64,000 nt of DNA, taken from contig CALCST010000031.1 in assembly GCA_937894065.1 (NCBI GenBank), positions 62,001-126,000 on the forward strand. Direction: 5' to 3'. This document shows positions 8,508 through 19,000 of the stretch, piece by piece. This DNA is from an uncultured Parabacteroides sp. GTDB lineage: Bacteria; Bacteroidota; Bacteroidia; Bacteroidales; Tannerellaceae. Below the pieces are notes generated by a model that made no database searches, was not told the origin of the DNA, and saw only the letters and a list, made by a program, of their open reading frames with translations. The position numbers were made by a program, and so were the translations under genes. The number at the start of each line of letters is the position of its first letter. The stretch's first letter is position 1.

Positions 8508-9164
8508 TTATTCGCGGACAACCAATCCGTCTTTAATATGAATCACTCTATCTGTATCTTTTGCCAACTGTTCATCGTGAGTTACAATGACGAAAGTCTG
8601 CTGCATCTTGTCTCTCAGCTCGAAAAACAATGAATGAAGCTCTTCTTTGTTTTTTGTATCAAGACTTCCCGAAGGTTCATCTGCAAGAATTACTACAGGA
8701 TTATTAATCAGTGCACGAGCAACTGCCACTCTTTGCTTTTCACCTCCAGAAAGTTCCGAAGGCTTATGCGACATTCGTTCGCTCAATTTCAGAAAATCCA
8801 ATATTTCTTTAGCCCTTTTTTCTGCCAACGAACTTTTTTCCTTTGCAATCAAAGCTGGAATCATGACATTCTCCAAAGCAGTAAATTCCGGTAATAGCTG
8901 ATGAAACTGAAACACAAAACCTATGTTCTTGTTTCGGAATGCCGAAAGTTCCTTTTCCGGAAGATTCATCACATTAGTTCCATTGATTTCAAGGACACCA
9001 TTATCCGGTGAATCCAATGTTCCTAGAATCTGAAGTAAGGTTGTTTTACCGGCACCACTTGGTCCTACAATCGAAACCACTTCTCCTTCCTGAATCTCCA
9101 AATTAATGCCTTTCAGCACTTGCAGAGAGCCAAAGCTTTTTGTAATATTATTTGCTTTTATCAT
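8508..9164 (-). CDS. ABC transporter ATP-binding protein, LolD/MacB type
   Basis: A 218-residue ATPase subunit. It has Walker [10 protein letters not shown] (34-42), the Q-loop in [10 protein letters not shown], signature LSGGEKQR (138-145) and Walker B VVILADEP (157-164). The sequence resembles LolD, which powers release of lipoproteins from the inner membrane, and the MacB ATPases. No permease partner is adjacent, so it must work with a LolC/E-like or FtsX-like subunit encoded elsewhere; this is common for Bacteroidales. It is 4 bases from the end of tcdA and 14 bases before the NSS gene, pointing to co-transcription rather than to a shared function. Confidence 0.88.
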   Translation of the reverse strand: MIKANNITKSFGSLQVLKGINLEIQEGEVVSIVGPSGAGKTTLLQILGTLDSPDNGVLEINGTNVMNLPEKELSAFRNKNIGFVFQFHQLLPEFTALENVMIPALIAKEKSSLAEKRAKEILDFLKLSERMSHKPSELSGGEKQRVAVARALINNPVVILADEPSGSLDTKNKEELHSLFFELRDKMQQTFVIVTHDEQLAKDTDRVIHIKDGLVVRE

Positions 9165-9168
9165 ATCT

Positions 9169-9882
9169 CTAAATATTCCTTATGACATAAGACGCAAGAA
9201 AACAACCAAATGTAGCCGGCATATATGATACAGTGCCGGTTGTAGTTCGCTTACATTCTTCGTCATTAACTTCTATAATAGCATCCGGATTTGCCATCTC
9301 AGTTGAGAAAACCACAGGCAAACCTTTCTGAATTCCCATTCCTCTCAAGCGCTTACGGACAGCTTTTGCCAACGCGCAATTTGATGACTTCGACAAATCA
9401 GCAATCTTTATTTGCGACGGATCCACCTTCGCTCCAGCTCCCATCGAGGAAACTATCGGAATATGTCGTTGCAACGCATGATATATAAGAAAAACCTTAG
9501 GGCTTAATGTATCAATGGCATCAACAACAAAGTCATATTTAGCTTCATCCAATATAGCTTCAGTACGCTCGTCCCGCAAAAACTCGTTTTTTACGATTAG
9601 TTCAAGCTCCGGATTTATATCCAAAAGTCTTTTTGCCACAACTTCAGCCTTTGGTTGACCAATCGTTGAGTGCAAAGCCGGAAGCTGACGGTTTATATTA
9701 CTTTCATTGACCGTATCGGCATCAACTATCGTCATTTTACCAATTCCAGCACGGCATATCTGCTCTGCAGCGTAGGCACCAACTCCACCTAGCCCAACAA
9801 CCAAAACATGGCAATCGGAAAGGTATTTCATCCTGTCTTCGCCGAAAAGCAAAGATGTTCTAGATTTCCAATTATTATTCAT
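9169..9882 (-). CDS. tcdA: tRNA threonylcarbamoyladenosine dehydratase TcdA
   Basis: An E1-like (ThiF/MoeB-fold) enzyme that uses ATP to cyclise N6-threonylcarbamoyladenosine at position 37 of tRNAs. The 237 residues include the nucleotide-binding loop [13 protein letters not shown] (28-40), the ThiF-type motif [12 protein letters not shown] and the family segment [13 protein letters not shown]. The size matches the YgdL/TcdA family and not the longer HesA or MoeB. It lies between the ComEA-like gene and the LolD-type gene, with 4 bases to the latter. Confidence 0.92.
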   Translation of the reverse strand: MNNNWKSRTSLLFGEDRMKYLSDCHVLVVGLGGVGAYAAEQICRAGIGKMTIVDADTVNESNINRQLPALHSTIGQPKAEVVAKRLLDINPELELIVKNEFLRDERTEAILDEAKYDFVVDAIDTLSPKVFLIYHALQRHIPIVSSMGAGAKVDPSQIKIADLSKSSNCALAKAVRKRLRGMGIQKGLPVVFSTEMANPDAIIEVNDEECKRTTTGTVSYMPATFGCFLASYVIRNI

Positions 9883-9950
9883 TTGTTATAATTTGAACGC
9901 AAAAATAATAAATATGCAACAATTTATTCCATTTTTGATGAATATATTCA

Positions 9951-10655
9951 TCATTCTGCATCAAAAGAAATATATGAGCAAAGTCTGATGTAATCATCTT
10001 CCTGAAATTCCTCCAAGAAACGTAATTCGTCCCAACTCTTTATTTTCCCTTTTCTTTTCCTTAGTTTCAGCATTACTTCAGCCTGAGAAAATGATATATA
10101 AGGATGGGCTGCCAATTCTTTGGCCGAAAGAATATTTATCTGAATTTTGGAAATCTTCGCCGTATCAACACTAAACCAATCTTTCAGCAACTCATATTTT
10201 GCCTCATCTATTCCATATACTTCTTTTAATTGTTCAATATGGCAAAACCCTCCAAGCAGATTTCTGTATTTCACAATTCTATTGGCAAAAGTACTGCCTA
10301 TTCCTGGAACTCCTTTCAACACAGTTGTATCTGCCGAATTAATCTCTACAACTGTTCCTTTCGCAAACTTCCTTGTATAAGACGAATTTCCCTTTTTAGG
10401 ACCAACCCAAGGTTTATAAAATTCACGCCTTTCTTTTTTGAATGCCGATGTCTTCTGATTCAGATTTCTATCATTCAATCTTACAGTGTCATTATTTATA
10501 ATGGAATCTTTAGATGAAATATAATGTGCCATATGTCCGGATTCGGTTTTCCTTGTGAAAACAACTGTAATCCACGCTCCAGCAACTAAGAACAGAAGAA
10601 GAATCAACGCTCTTCTTTCTCCTTTTGAGAAGTAAAACAAATCAAGCCATTTCAT
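9951..10655 (-). CDS. Helix-hairpin-helix (ComEA-like) membrane-anchored protein
   Basis: A 234-residue protein with one N-terminal transmembrane helix (about 17-33), a variable linker, and two C-terminal ComEA-type helix-hairpin-helix domains. The first has INSADTTVLKGVPGIGS followed by RIVKYRNLLGGF; the second, beginning INILSAKEL, is more divergent. HhH domains bind DNA without sequence specificity, and ComEA proteins bind incoming DNA outside the inner membrane. The topology here (short cytoplasmic N-terminus, domains outside) would fit that, but DNA uptake is not shown. A separate HhH-containing outer-membrane protein lies at 36298-38313. Confidence 0.8.
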   Translation of the reverse strand: MKWLDLFYFSKGERRALILLLFLVAGAWITVVFTRKTESGHMAHYISSKDSIINNDTVRLNDRNLNQKTSAFKKERREFYKPWVGPKKGNSSYTRKFAKGTVVEINSADTTVLKGVPGIGSTFANRIVKYRNLLGGFCHIEQLKEVYGIDEAKYELLKDWFSVDTAKISKIQINILSAKELAAHPYISFSQAEVMLKLRKRKGKIKSWDELRFLEEFQEDDYIRLCSYISFDAE

Positions 10656-10691
10656 AGAATTAAGATTTTGATATTATGATGTAAAGATAAT

Positions 10692-10720
10692 AAAAAACAC
10701 GGAGAAGCCGAGTCACAGAG
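10692..10720. repeat. Fragment of the ACACAGAG repeat family
   Basis: AAACACGGAG followed by GAGTCACAGAG resembles one arm of the palindrome at 45791-45867. It lies upstream of the HhH gene, just before the terminator of the metallopeptidase gene. Confidence 0.4.
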
Positions 10721-10745
10721 ATATTTTATTGAGATTAATAAAAAG

Positions 10746-10795
10746 AGCTCTGAAGAAGCGGAATAATTGTATTTTATTGCCGTTCCTTCAGAGCT
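10746..10795 (-). terminator. Terminator after the PUL metallopeptidase gene
   Basis: AGCTCTGAAG (10746-10755) pairs perfectly with CTTCAGAGCT (10786-10795), and partial pairing continues inward. On the minus strand the stem is followed by CTTTTTATT, fitting termination of the leftward operon that ends at 10868. Confidence 0.75.
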
Positions 10796-10826
10796 TTTAT
10801 TTAGGTAGGACTCCGTTACAATTGAG

Positions 10827-10868
10827 ACCTGTAACCTCGTCTTCTTGTCAACTCGTCAACTTGTCAAC
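10827..10868. repeat. Half copy of the GTTGACAA palindromic repeat
   Basis: Tandem right-arm units TTGTCAAC-TCGTCAAC-TTGTCAAC lie directly against the stop codon of the metallopeptidase gene. The left arm is missing or worn down. Confidence 0.7.
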
Positions 10869-11659
10869 TAAATATCCCCCATAGCCTTCTGATACTCTTC
10901 CCACAAAGCATCAATGCTCTGATCTTCACCCAAAGCATATTTTATTGCTCCATCAAAAGACCAAGGTATAACCTTCAATGTACTTTGATTGAATTTCCTT
11001 AGAAAATCTGAATCCTTATTATCTGTCAGCCATGCAAGGAAAAATCCAGTTGTTTTATAGCCGTCAGTATAATGGCCACCTTTAGGTCTGTCTTCAGGTT
11101 TAAAACAACCATTCAGCAAACGAACAGCATCAGCCACACCTTCAATCATTGCCCAAAATGTTTTGTTTGTGCCATAGGTGCCGATTCCTTGGGGTTCGAG
11201 CTGGAAACCATGAGTAAGCTCGTGATAAAGAACACCACGTGTTTCATAATCCACTCTGGCTGTATCGTTATTTACAAAGCTCTTTTCAACCCATTGAGTG
11301 CTATAATCAATAGTGATTACAGGAGGTTCGCCACTCTTGGCAGAAACGCCATCATAATCCTTAAGATTATAACATATAGTTTCTATACCCGGAATACTGT
11401 CTTCAGGCGAGAAATATAAAGTTTTCAACACCTTTCTTGCCTGTTCAGCTATATATTTTTCCGGATTAGGAACAATAGCATGATAAATAGCCGAACCTTT
11501 TGTTTCAGGAGATAAATCTTTAAAATCAACGTCTCCTACATTATAGTCAGCCCACATATCTGTTGTTGTTTCCACAACTTCATCCGACTCTTTTTTATCA
11601 TTACATGAAATCAATCCTCCTAAAACAAGGAAAATTCCCAATATATATTTACAATTCAT
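10868..11659 (-). CDS. Lipoprotein of the basic secretory protein (BSP) metallopeptidase family
   Basis: About 263 residues from the ATG at 11659. A type II signal peptide runs to the lipobox ISC (residues 17-19), so the protein is a lipoprotein and, with acidic residues following the Cys, may be exposed on the surface. HELTHGFQ (residues 146-153) is the zinc-binding motif, and EGVADAVRL further on is the usual third-ligand region of the plant/bacterial BSP family (PF04450). The role is probably proteolysis of extracellular protein. It is the last gene of the SusC-SusD-GH92 locus, suggesting that the target is a glycoprotein. An upstream TTG in the same frame lies inside a repeat and was rejected as the start. 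Confidence 0.82.
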   Translation of the reverse strand: MNCKYILGIFLVLGGLISCNDKKESDEVVETTTDMWADYNVGDVDFKDLSPETKGSAIYHAIVPNPEKYIAEQARKVLKTLYFSPEDSIPGIETICYNLKDYDGVSAKSGEPPVITIDYSTQWVEKSFVNNDTARVDYETRGVLYHELTHGFQLEPQGIGTYGTNKTFWAMIEGVADAVRLLNGCFKPEDRPKGGHYTDGYKTTGFFLAWLTDNKDSDFLRKFNQSTLKVIPWSFDGAIKYALGEDQSIDALWEEYQKAMGDI

Positions 11660-11697
11660 ATTTTTCAAATTATCAATTATTTTATGTTTCGCTAGTT

Positions 11698-11799
11698 GCT
11701 CAACTAAAAGTTTACAAGGTTTCAGAGACAAGTTAACAAGGTCAAAACACTTGCAACTTTACTATTAAACACTTATCAACTTGTCTTCTTGTCAACTTA
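11698..11799. repeat. GTTGACAA palindromic repeat, type with TTTCAGAGACAA insert
   Basis: The left arm reads GTTTACAAGG, TTTCAGAGACAA, GTTAACAAGG; the right arm reads CTTATCAACTTGTC and TTGTCAAC. It fills most of the gap between the GH92 gene and the metallopeptidase gene. Confidence 0.75.
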
Positions 11800-11830
11800 T
11801 TATCTGGAAGTTGGGCTTGCGAAATTTAAT

Positions 11831-14158
11831 TCAATTAGTCATAGAATACGGTCTGTCTTCTCCTTCAAACACTCGCTTCTTGTTTGGTTTCGAAGTCATC
11901 TCAAATGTCAATATTCCGCCATTCATTATATCATCCTGGGTAATATAACCTTTTGTATAAGGCTTTCCATTCAGACGGACAGATTTTACATATCTGTTCT
12001 TGTCGCTTATCTTTTCAGCTACAACTTCAAATGTTTTACCGTTTTCAAGAGTTACTTTTATATAAGGAAGATATGGAGCACCAAGAACATACTGATCTGT
12101 TCCCGGACATACAGGATAGAATCCCATTGCTGAGAAAATATACCATGCCGACATCTGACCGCAATCATCGTTACCACACAAACCATCGATATTGTTGCGA
12201 TACATACGATTCATAATCTCACGCTGCCAATATTGAGTTTTCCAAGGCTGTGAAGTCCAGGCATAAAGGAAAGGAACATGGTGACTTGGTTCATTTCCAT
12301 GAACATATCCACCCAGCAAACCTTCTTTGGTAACATCTTCTGTATGCGCGAAGAACTCATCAGGCAAATGCATAGTAAACAATGAATCCAACTTACCGAC
12401 AAATGCCTTTTCACCGCCCATCATTTTAATCAATCCGTTTACATCCTGAGGAACATAGAATGAATAGTTCAACGAGTTACCCTCAATGAAGCCCTCGCCA
12501 TGAGTACTCAACAAACTGAAATCTTTCTTGAAACTGCCATCGTTCATTCTCGGACGAGCATAACCCAATGAAGTATCAAACACATTAGAATAATTATTTG
12601 CTCTCTTCTTATAAGTTTCAGCAATCTTATTATTTCCTGCTATAAGAGCTGTATTATAAATAGTCCAGTCATCATATGCATATTCCAATGTAAGAGAAGC
12701 AGCACTTCCACTTCTTTCCAACGGTACATAACCTTTTTCCATATATTCCTTAGTTCCGTCATAATATGGAATGGTTGAACTGCTCACCATAGCCTTCAAA
12801 GCTTCATCCTTATCTATTGGCAAACCTTTTGCAATAGCATCTGCCAGAACAGACACTGAATGATAACCAATCATACACCAGTTTTCGTTACCCATATGGC
12901 TCCATACAGGAAGAGCATGATGAACACTCTGCTCGCAATGCTTCATCATTGATTTTACGATATCAGTATTTACCTGGCGGTTGATTACATTAAACAACGG
13001 ATGCAACGCACGGTATGTATCCCACACAGAAAATACGGTGTAGTTTTCAAACCCTTCAGCCTTATGAATATTATGGTCGATACCACGATATTGTCCGTCC
13101 ACGTCTGTATATACACAAGGATTAATCATTGTATGATATAACGAAGTATAAAGCATTGCCAGCTGATCGTCACTACCTTTTGCATCCAACACAGACAAAG
13201 ATTTTTCCCATGTACTTTTAGCCTTATCAGAAAGCTGTGCGAAATCATAAGAAGAAGCCTCAGCCTGCAAATTCTTCAAAGCACCTTCTGTGCTGACACC
13301 TGAAAGAGCAACTTTCACTTCCAATTCCTGAGACTGGCTTGAATCAAAGTTGAAATAAGCAACAATCTTTCTGCCGCCTATATCAGGGAAATTCTCTTTC
13401 ATATTGAATTTACCATAGCCACCACGATAGTCAACTTTCGCCTTTTCCTCGCAACCATAATTAATAATAGGTTTTGAGAAAGACATAGCGAAATAAGTAT
13501 AGTTGGTACGTGCCCAACCATTTGTTATGCGATAACCTGTAACCAGTGTATCATTCTCCACTCTTAGATTAGCCCAAAGAACTTTTCCGTCATAATTATA
13601 GATACCATGTATCAAATCCAGAATAATACGCTGTTCTTTCTTATCCTTCGGGAATGTATATTTATGAACACCTACTCGTTTTGTGGTTGTAAGCTGAGCC
13701 TTGATTCCATAGTCATCAAGCATCACTTCATAATAACCCGGACGTGAGATTTCTGTTGAATGAGAGAAGCGTGAACGATAACCACTGTCCGGATCAGTTG
13801 CCGTACCAGGATTAAGTTTTAATTCTCCATTTGTAGGCATAACGAGAATATCACCCAAATCAGAATGTCCGGTACCGCTGAAATGAGTATGACTGAATCC
13901 CACAATTGTACTGTCCTTGTATTGATAACCGGCACAATATTCGTAAGCTCTTGGCTGATATTTTCCATCAATGTTGTGAGGAATTGTGTCGGTATCCGGA
14001 CTCAACTGAACTAGTCCGAAAGGAACACAGGCTCCGGGAAAAGTATGTCCCATTCCATTTGTTCCGATAATTGGATTCACTCTGTCAACAACAGAATTTT
14101 GAGCAAATGCCGTTGCTACAGAAACACAGAAACATGCTGTTAATTTTAAGAAGTTCAT
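11831..14158 (-). CDS. Glycoside hydrolase family 92 alpha-mannosidase
   Basis: A secreted exo-acting alpha-mannosidase of 775 residues, the usual GH92 length. A signal peptide ends near residue 19 (ATAFAQ). The N-terminal domain opens with the family hallmark VNPIIGTNGMGHTFPGA; the (alpha/alpha)6 domain carries HVPFLYAW and CGNDDCGQMSAWYIFSAMG near the C-terminus, the region that supplies catalytic acid/base residues in known GH92 enzymes. GH92 enzymes remove alpha-1,2, -1,3 or -1,4 mannose, calcium-dependently; the linkage cannot be read here. It is the third gene of the PUL, separated from susD by a hairpin at 14190-14222. Confidence 0.95.
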   Translation of the reverse strand: MNFLKLTACFCVSVATAFAQNSVVDRVNPIIGTNGMGHTFPGACVPFGLVQLSPDTDTIPHNIDGKYQPRAYEYCAGYQYKDSTIVGFSHTHFSGTGHSDLGDILVMPTNGELKLNPGTATDPDSGYRSRFSHSTEISRPGYYEVMLDDYGIKAQLTTTKRVGVHKYTFPKDKKEQRIILDLIHGIYNYDGKVLWANLRVENDTLVTGYRITNGWARTNYTYFAMSFSKPIINYGCEEKAKVDYRGGYGKFNMKENFPDIGGRKIVAYFNFDSSQSQELEVKVALSGVSTEGALKNLQAEASSYDFAQLSDKAKSTWEKSLSVLDAKGSDDQLAMLYTSLYHTMINPCVYTDVDGQYRGIDHNIHKAEGFENYTVFSVWDTYRALHPLFNVINRQVNTDIVKSMMKHCEQSVHHALPVWSHMGNENWCMIGYHSVSVLADAIAKGLPIDKDEALKAMVSSSTIPYYDGTKEYMEKGYVPLERSGSAASLTLEYAYDDWTIYNTALIAGNNKIAETYKKRANNYSNVFDTSLGYARPRMNDGSFKKDFSLLSTHGEGFIEGNSLNYSFYVPQDVNGLIKMMGGEKAFVGKLDSLFTMHLPDEFFAHTEDVTKEGLLGGYVHGNEPSHHVPFLYAWTSQPWKTQYWQREIMNRMYRNNIDGLCGNDDCGQMSAWYIFSAMGFYPVCPGTDQYVLGAPYLPYIKVTLENGKTFEVVAEKISDKNRYVKSVRLNGKPYTKGYITQDDIMNGGILTFEMTSKPNKKRVFEGEDRPYSMTN

Positions 14159-14189
14159 GATATTATATTATTTGTGCTTAATAACAACT

Positions 14190-14222
14190 AAAGCTGTGCC
14201 AGAAAAAATCTGACACAGCTTT
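14190..14222 (-). terminator. Intra-operon hairpin between susD and the GH92 gene
   Basis: AAAGCTGTGCCAGA (14190-14203) pairs with TCTGACACAGCTTT (14209-14222) with one G-U pair and a five-base loop. Only a weak T-run (TTTAGTTGTT) follows on the minus strand. It may terminate partially or protect the susCD part of the transcript, lowering GH92 expression. Confidence 0.65.
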
Positions 14223-14244
14223 GCAAAAATATTCATTTTTTATA

Positions 14245-16071
14245 TCATTCCCAACCCGGTGTAGTTTGTTTCAACACTGGACTAGCATTTAACTGATTCT
14301 GAGGTATTGGGAAATAAGTTCTTTCGATTCCATCATTAGGATCTTTTTCTTTATTCCACCATTCTTCACCATATTTACCCCAACGAATCAAGTCAGGACG
14401 TCTACGACGTTCTCCTATAAATTCTCTACCATACTCGTCCAAAAATTCTTTATCTGTCAACTTATCCAAATTCTGAACATAGCTATATTTACTCCATTCT
14501 TCACTAGGATAATTTCTTACGCGAACATAGTCCAAAAGTTCAGCAGCTTTTGCTTTATTACCTTCTCTATAATAACATTCTGCTAAAGAATAGTAAATTT
14601 CAGACAATCGCATTTCAGGTGTTGACTGAGAACGGAATAATCCATCATGATCAGGTAAATAAGGGAATTTGTTGAAACGTATACCTGAATTTTCTTCACC
14701 AGTTGTAACTTGTGAACCTTTTGCAATAACATTTTCATCATTACAAATAAAATAACCACGTTTTGCAACTTCTTTCATATACTCAGTTTTACGCTTAGTA
14801 TATGCTTCATTACTTTCTCCTGCATTCTGTTTAAGTTCTGCCTGTTCAGAAAAACGGCCTACCTGGTCAACAAAAACCAAAGGAACCCCAGAATATTCTT
14901 CTGTACCATTAACCATCACATCTGTAAATCCATATTGTTTTGCAACATCATATTGCATTTGTGGACCACTCAAGAAAAATCCTTCGTAACCACCTTTAGG
15001 ATCTGTTGTACGGAAAGGCTGCTTTCTATAGTCACAGTCAGCATATTTTTCAAAAGGATTACCCAAACCACTTGCAAACTGATAAATTTCACCCTGGAAA
15101 TTTCTTGATGGCTGTAATAATATACCATTATTACCACCTCCATCACTACCTATTGTTTGAGCAGCTGTGTAATGCATAACATCAGACCACATTGTTTGTT
15201 GTTCCAAACGACCTCTATCATGCCAGAATTCAAACATATTTTCAGGAGATTCATAATCATTGATACCAGATCTAAACGGATCTCTATAATCAGACTGATT
15301 TATGCTATATGTACCATATTTACCAGCAATAATATCCTCTGCCCATTGTTTACAATCTGAATAACGATTCTGACCAACCCAAACTTCAGAATTCAAATAC
15401 AAACGAACCAACAAACCAGCAGCAGGTCCTTGAGTCCATCGACCGATTCTTTTTTCTTTTGGCAAAGAAGGTAAAACTTCCTTAATTTCAGATTCAATAA
15501 AATTATAAACATCTTGAGCTGGACTCTGAGCTACAATTTCTTCAGAACCTTGTTGTTCTGTTGCAATAGGTACCTGCCTAAAGAAATCAAGCAAGAACAT
15601 ATAATACCATGCACGCAAAACCCTCAATTCACCAAAATAAGCAGCTTTATCTTCTTCAGAAACACCGATTGCTGAAAAATCGATAGTATTCATATCTCTT
15701 AAAACTGTATTAATCTGACTAATACACTGATAAGAGTTAACCCATGCTCCATTAATTTGCGGCTGGATATAATTCCATTTATGTTCATGCAAACGAATCC
15801 ACATACCATCATCATATCCATGACGACCTTTCTGAGTCCATACAAACTGGTCTGCAGTCAATTCCTGCAGTTTCCAAATATCACCACGCCAAGTAACATT
15901 ATCACTATGTTCATAGCAACGTACAACTGCAGATTCAACTGATTGAGGGTCTGTATAATAATTATCTTTTGTTAGTTCAGAATATATATTCTCTGTCAAA
16001 TCAGTACAAGAAGCCAAACTCATAGCTCCAACTATACCTACAGTACACAAAAGAGATTTAAAAACTTTCAT
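14245..16071 (-). CDS. susD-like: SusD/RagB family nutrient-binding lipoprotein
   Basis: A surface lipoprotein of 608 residues that binds glycan and closes over the SusC channel. The signal peptide ends at the lipobox SLASC (residues 18-22). TPR-like helical segments include LRVLRAWYYMFLLDFFRQVP (about 148-167), a highly characteristic SusD stretch, and the C-terminal SusD_RagB part has EIYYSLAECYYREGN and GERRRRPDLIRWGK. It begins 22 bases after the stop of the susC-like gene, so the two are translated from one message. Confidence 0.95.
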   Translation of the reverse strand: MKVFKSLLCTVGIVGAMSLASCTDLTENIYSELTKDNYYTDPQSVESAVVRCYEHSDNVTWRGDIWKLQELTADQFVWTQKGRHGYDDGMWIRLHEHKWNYIQPQINGAWVNSYQCISQINTVLRDMNTIDFSAIGVSEEDKAAYFGELRVLRAWYYMFLLDFFRQVPIATEQQGSEEIVAQSPAQDVYNFIESEIKEVLPSLPKEKRIGRWTQGPAAGLLVRLYLNSEVWVGQNRYSDCKQWAEDIIAGKYGTYSINQSDYRDPFRSGINDYESPENMFEFWHDRGRLEQQTMWSDVMHYTAAQTIGSDGGGNNGILLQPSRNFQGEIYQFASGLGNPFEKYADCDYRKQPFRTTDPKGGYEGFFLSGPQMQYDVAKQYGFTDVMVNGTEEYSGVPLVFVDQVGRFSEQAELKQNAGESNEAYTKRKTEYMKEVAKRGYFICNDENVIAKGSQVTTGEENSGIRFNKFPYLPDHDGLFRSQSTPEMRLSEIYYSLAECYYREGNKAKAAELLDYVRVRNYPSEEWSKYSYVQNLDKLTDKEFLDEYGREFIGERRRRPDLIRWGKYGEEWWNKEKDPNDGIERTYFPIPQNQLNASPVLKQTTPGWE

Positions 16072-16093
16072 ATCTTTAATTTCTTATAATCAA

Positions 16094-19000
16094 TTAATAA
16101 CTAATTTGTACTCCAAATGTCAGATTTCTAGCTGTTGGATATACATCCATACCGCCAATACCCGGCCATAAACCAGTTGTTGTAACAGTAGTTGGGTCAA
16201 CACCTGTATACTTAGTCAATGTAAACACATTTTTCATTGTTGCATACAATCTTAAATTAGAGACCCACTTAGTCTTTAATTTTGGAGTCCAACCTACAGT
16301 AATATTATCCAAGCGTAGATAATTACCATTCTGCAAGAAATAGTCGCAAATTACTTTAGGACCTTTAATATGAGCATTTTCTTCATAAGCAGAAGTTAAC
16401 TTATTATCAACAGCAATTACCTGTAATCCGTAATACATTTCATACTGATTCATGATTTTATATCTGAAACGACCACGGAAGAAGAATGAAAAGTCAAAAT
16501 TCTTATAAGTAAATGTATTACCCCAAGAAAGCTCCCATTTTGGAACACCGGTTCCGTCCAAATAAACTTTATCCTGTTCGTTACCATCAGCACCTAATTT
16601 AGTAGTACCACCTTCCTGGCCTTTTTCCCAAATTAATATCTGGCCATTCTCGTCAACACCGGCATAACGGAAACCATAGAAAGAACCAATAGGTGTTCCA
16701 TCTTGCAAACGTTGAGCAGAACCAGGGTTACCTGGAGAAGGGAAACCATCTCCTTCAATATAACCTAACTGATATTTCTCATTTGAGAACGATTTCAACT
16801 TAGATGCAGTATAAGACAACATTACATTTGTTGAATAAGAGAAATCTTTTGTTCTAACAACATCATAATTTCCCTGGAATTCAAAACCTTTTGATGTAGT
16901 TGTACCTACGTTAGCTGTAATACTTTCATGCAAATATGGAGGTAATGGAACTTTATAATCACCAATTACATCTTTACCATCCCTGATGAAGAAGTCCAAA
17001 CTACCTGACAAACGAGAATTAAATAAAGTATAATCGAAACCTAAGTTATAAGATATCTGTTTTTCCCAGCCTAAATCATAATTAGGATTGTTTCCAGGAC
17101 CATAACCTTTTATCCAGCCAAATCTGTCACTATAGTAATCACCATATCCTGCATATTTTGCCAGTGATATATATTTATCGAATCCAGAACGTCCTGTAAC
17201 ACCATAAGAGAAACGTACTTTCAAATCATCTACAACTGAACTACTTTCAAATACCGGAAGTTTTGATACACGCCAAGCAGCTGATGCAGCAGGGAACAAT
17301 CCCCATTTATTATCAGCACCAAATTTTGTATTACCTTCATATCTCAAAGATCCAGTAAACAAGAACAAATCATTGTAATTGTAATTCACACGTCCCAAGA
17401 ATGCAATAGTCTTTTCCTGATTCTTATTAGAACCCATACCCAAGCGACCATCAACTTTTTCATAGTCACCTGCACCTAAGTTATTTGTCAAAAAGACATC
17501 AGAAGGGAAGTTTCTATTTTGAGCCTCTAAGTTTTCATAATTGAATTCCTGATAAGAATAACCACCCATGATTTTTGTGTTATGCTTACCTATTGTAAAT
17601 TCATAATTACCCAACCATTCCAAAGTCCAGTCTGTCCAGTTTTCCTGTTTTATGTAAGCATGACCATTGTATCCACCATCAATACATTCTCTGTATGTAG
17701 AATATTTATAGTCTTGTTCTTTCTTATTATGACCTTGACGACCCAATTTCAACTCTGTATTTAAGTTTTCAAGTATATTCAACTTAATATTGAAATCTAC
17801 CATTGAATATTCTTGCAAAGCTCCTCTGTCTCTTTCAGTCAAATTCTTAATAGGATTATATGTATAACCACCAGAACCTTGGAAAGCTTCCATCTCATCA
17901 ACACTATATGTTGGATTTAACTGAACAGCCTGTTTGAATGAACCATAATCAGTATAATCTTCATCAGCTATACGATATGAGATATTACCACTAACTTCCA
18001 ATCTATCTTCTAATGTGACATGCTTGAAATTACCTCTCAAACCATATTCTTTACGTTTAGAAACGATATCCAAGCCTTCTTTCTGCTTGTAATTAGCTGA
18101 AATACGGAAGATTGTAGATTCACTACCACCGGCCAATGCTATATTGTGGTTATGACCAAAATTATCTTTATTAATCAATTCATCATACCAATCTGTACGA
18201 TATCCATGATCGACAGCACCTGTAACTTTTTCCAAATATGTATCAGGATCCAAAACATCTGGTCTACTAGCTACGAAATCATGTTCCAAATAAGCATCAT
18301 AACTAATAGTTGTTTTTCCAGCCTTACCCTGTTTTGTAGTAACCAAAATTACACCGTTAGCACCTCTAGAACCATAAATAGCTGCAGCTGAACCATCTTT
18401 CAATACTGTAATTGATTCTATATCTTGTTGTGCGATATTACGTAAATCACCACCTGGCATACCATCGATTACGATCAACGGGCTATTACCAGCCTTTAAT
18501 GAAGACGCACCACGAACCTGAATACTTGAGCTAGAGTTAGGATCTGAAGCTGCTGTACTATTTACTGTAACACCAGCAACTTTACCATCAATCATCTGCA
18601 TAGCATCATTAACAGCTCCCTGAAGGAAGTCTTTACTCTTTACACTTGTTACAGCTGTTGTCAAGTCCTTTTTAACAGATGAACCATAACCTACAACCAC
18701 AACTTCATCCAAAGCTTCAGAATCTTCTGACAATTCTATATTCAAAGTAGACTGTCCAGAATATGCAACTTCCTTAGCTTTAAAACCAATATAAGAAAAG
18801 ACCAATGTTCCTTTATCTGATGGTAATTCAAGCTCAAATTTACCATCCAAATCTGTTGCAGTACCTACTGTAGTTCCTTTGAATACGATACTTACCCCCA
18901 TCAAAGGTTCGCCCTTAGTATCTTTTACAACACCGGATACTTTTGATGATTGTTGAACTTCTAATATTTCACCTATTTTATTTGTATTTACTGTACTTGC

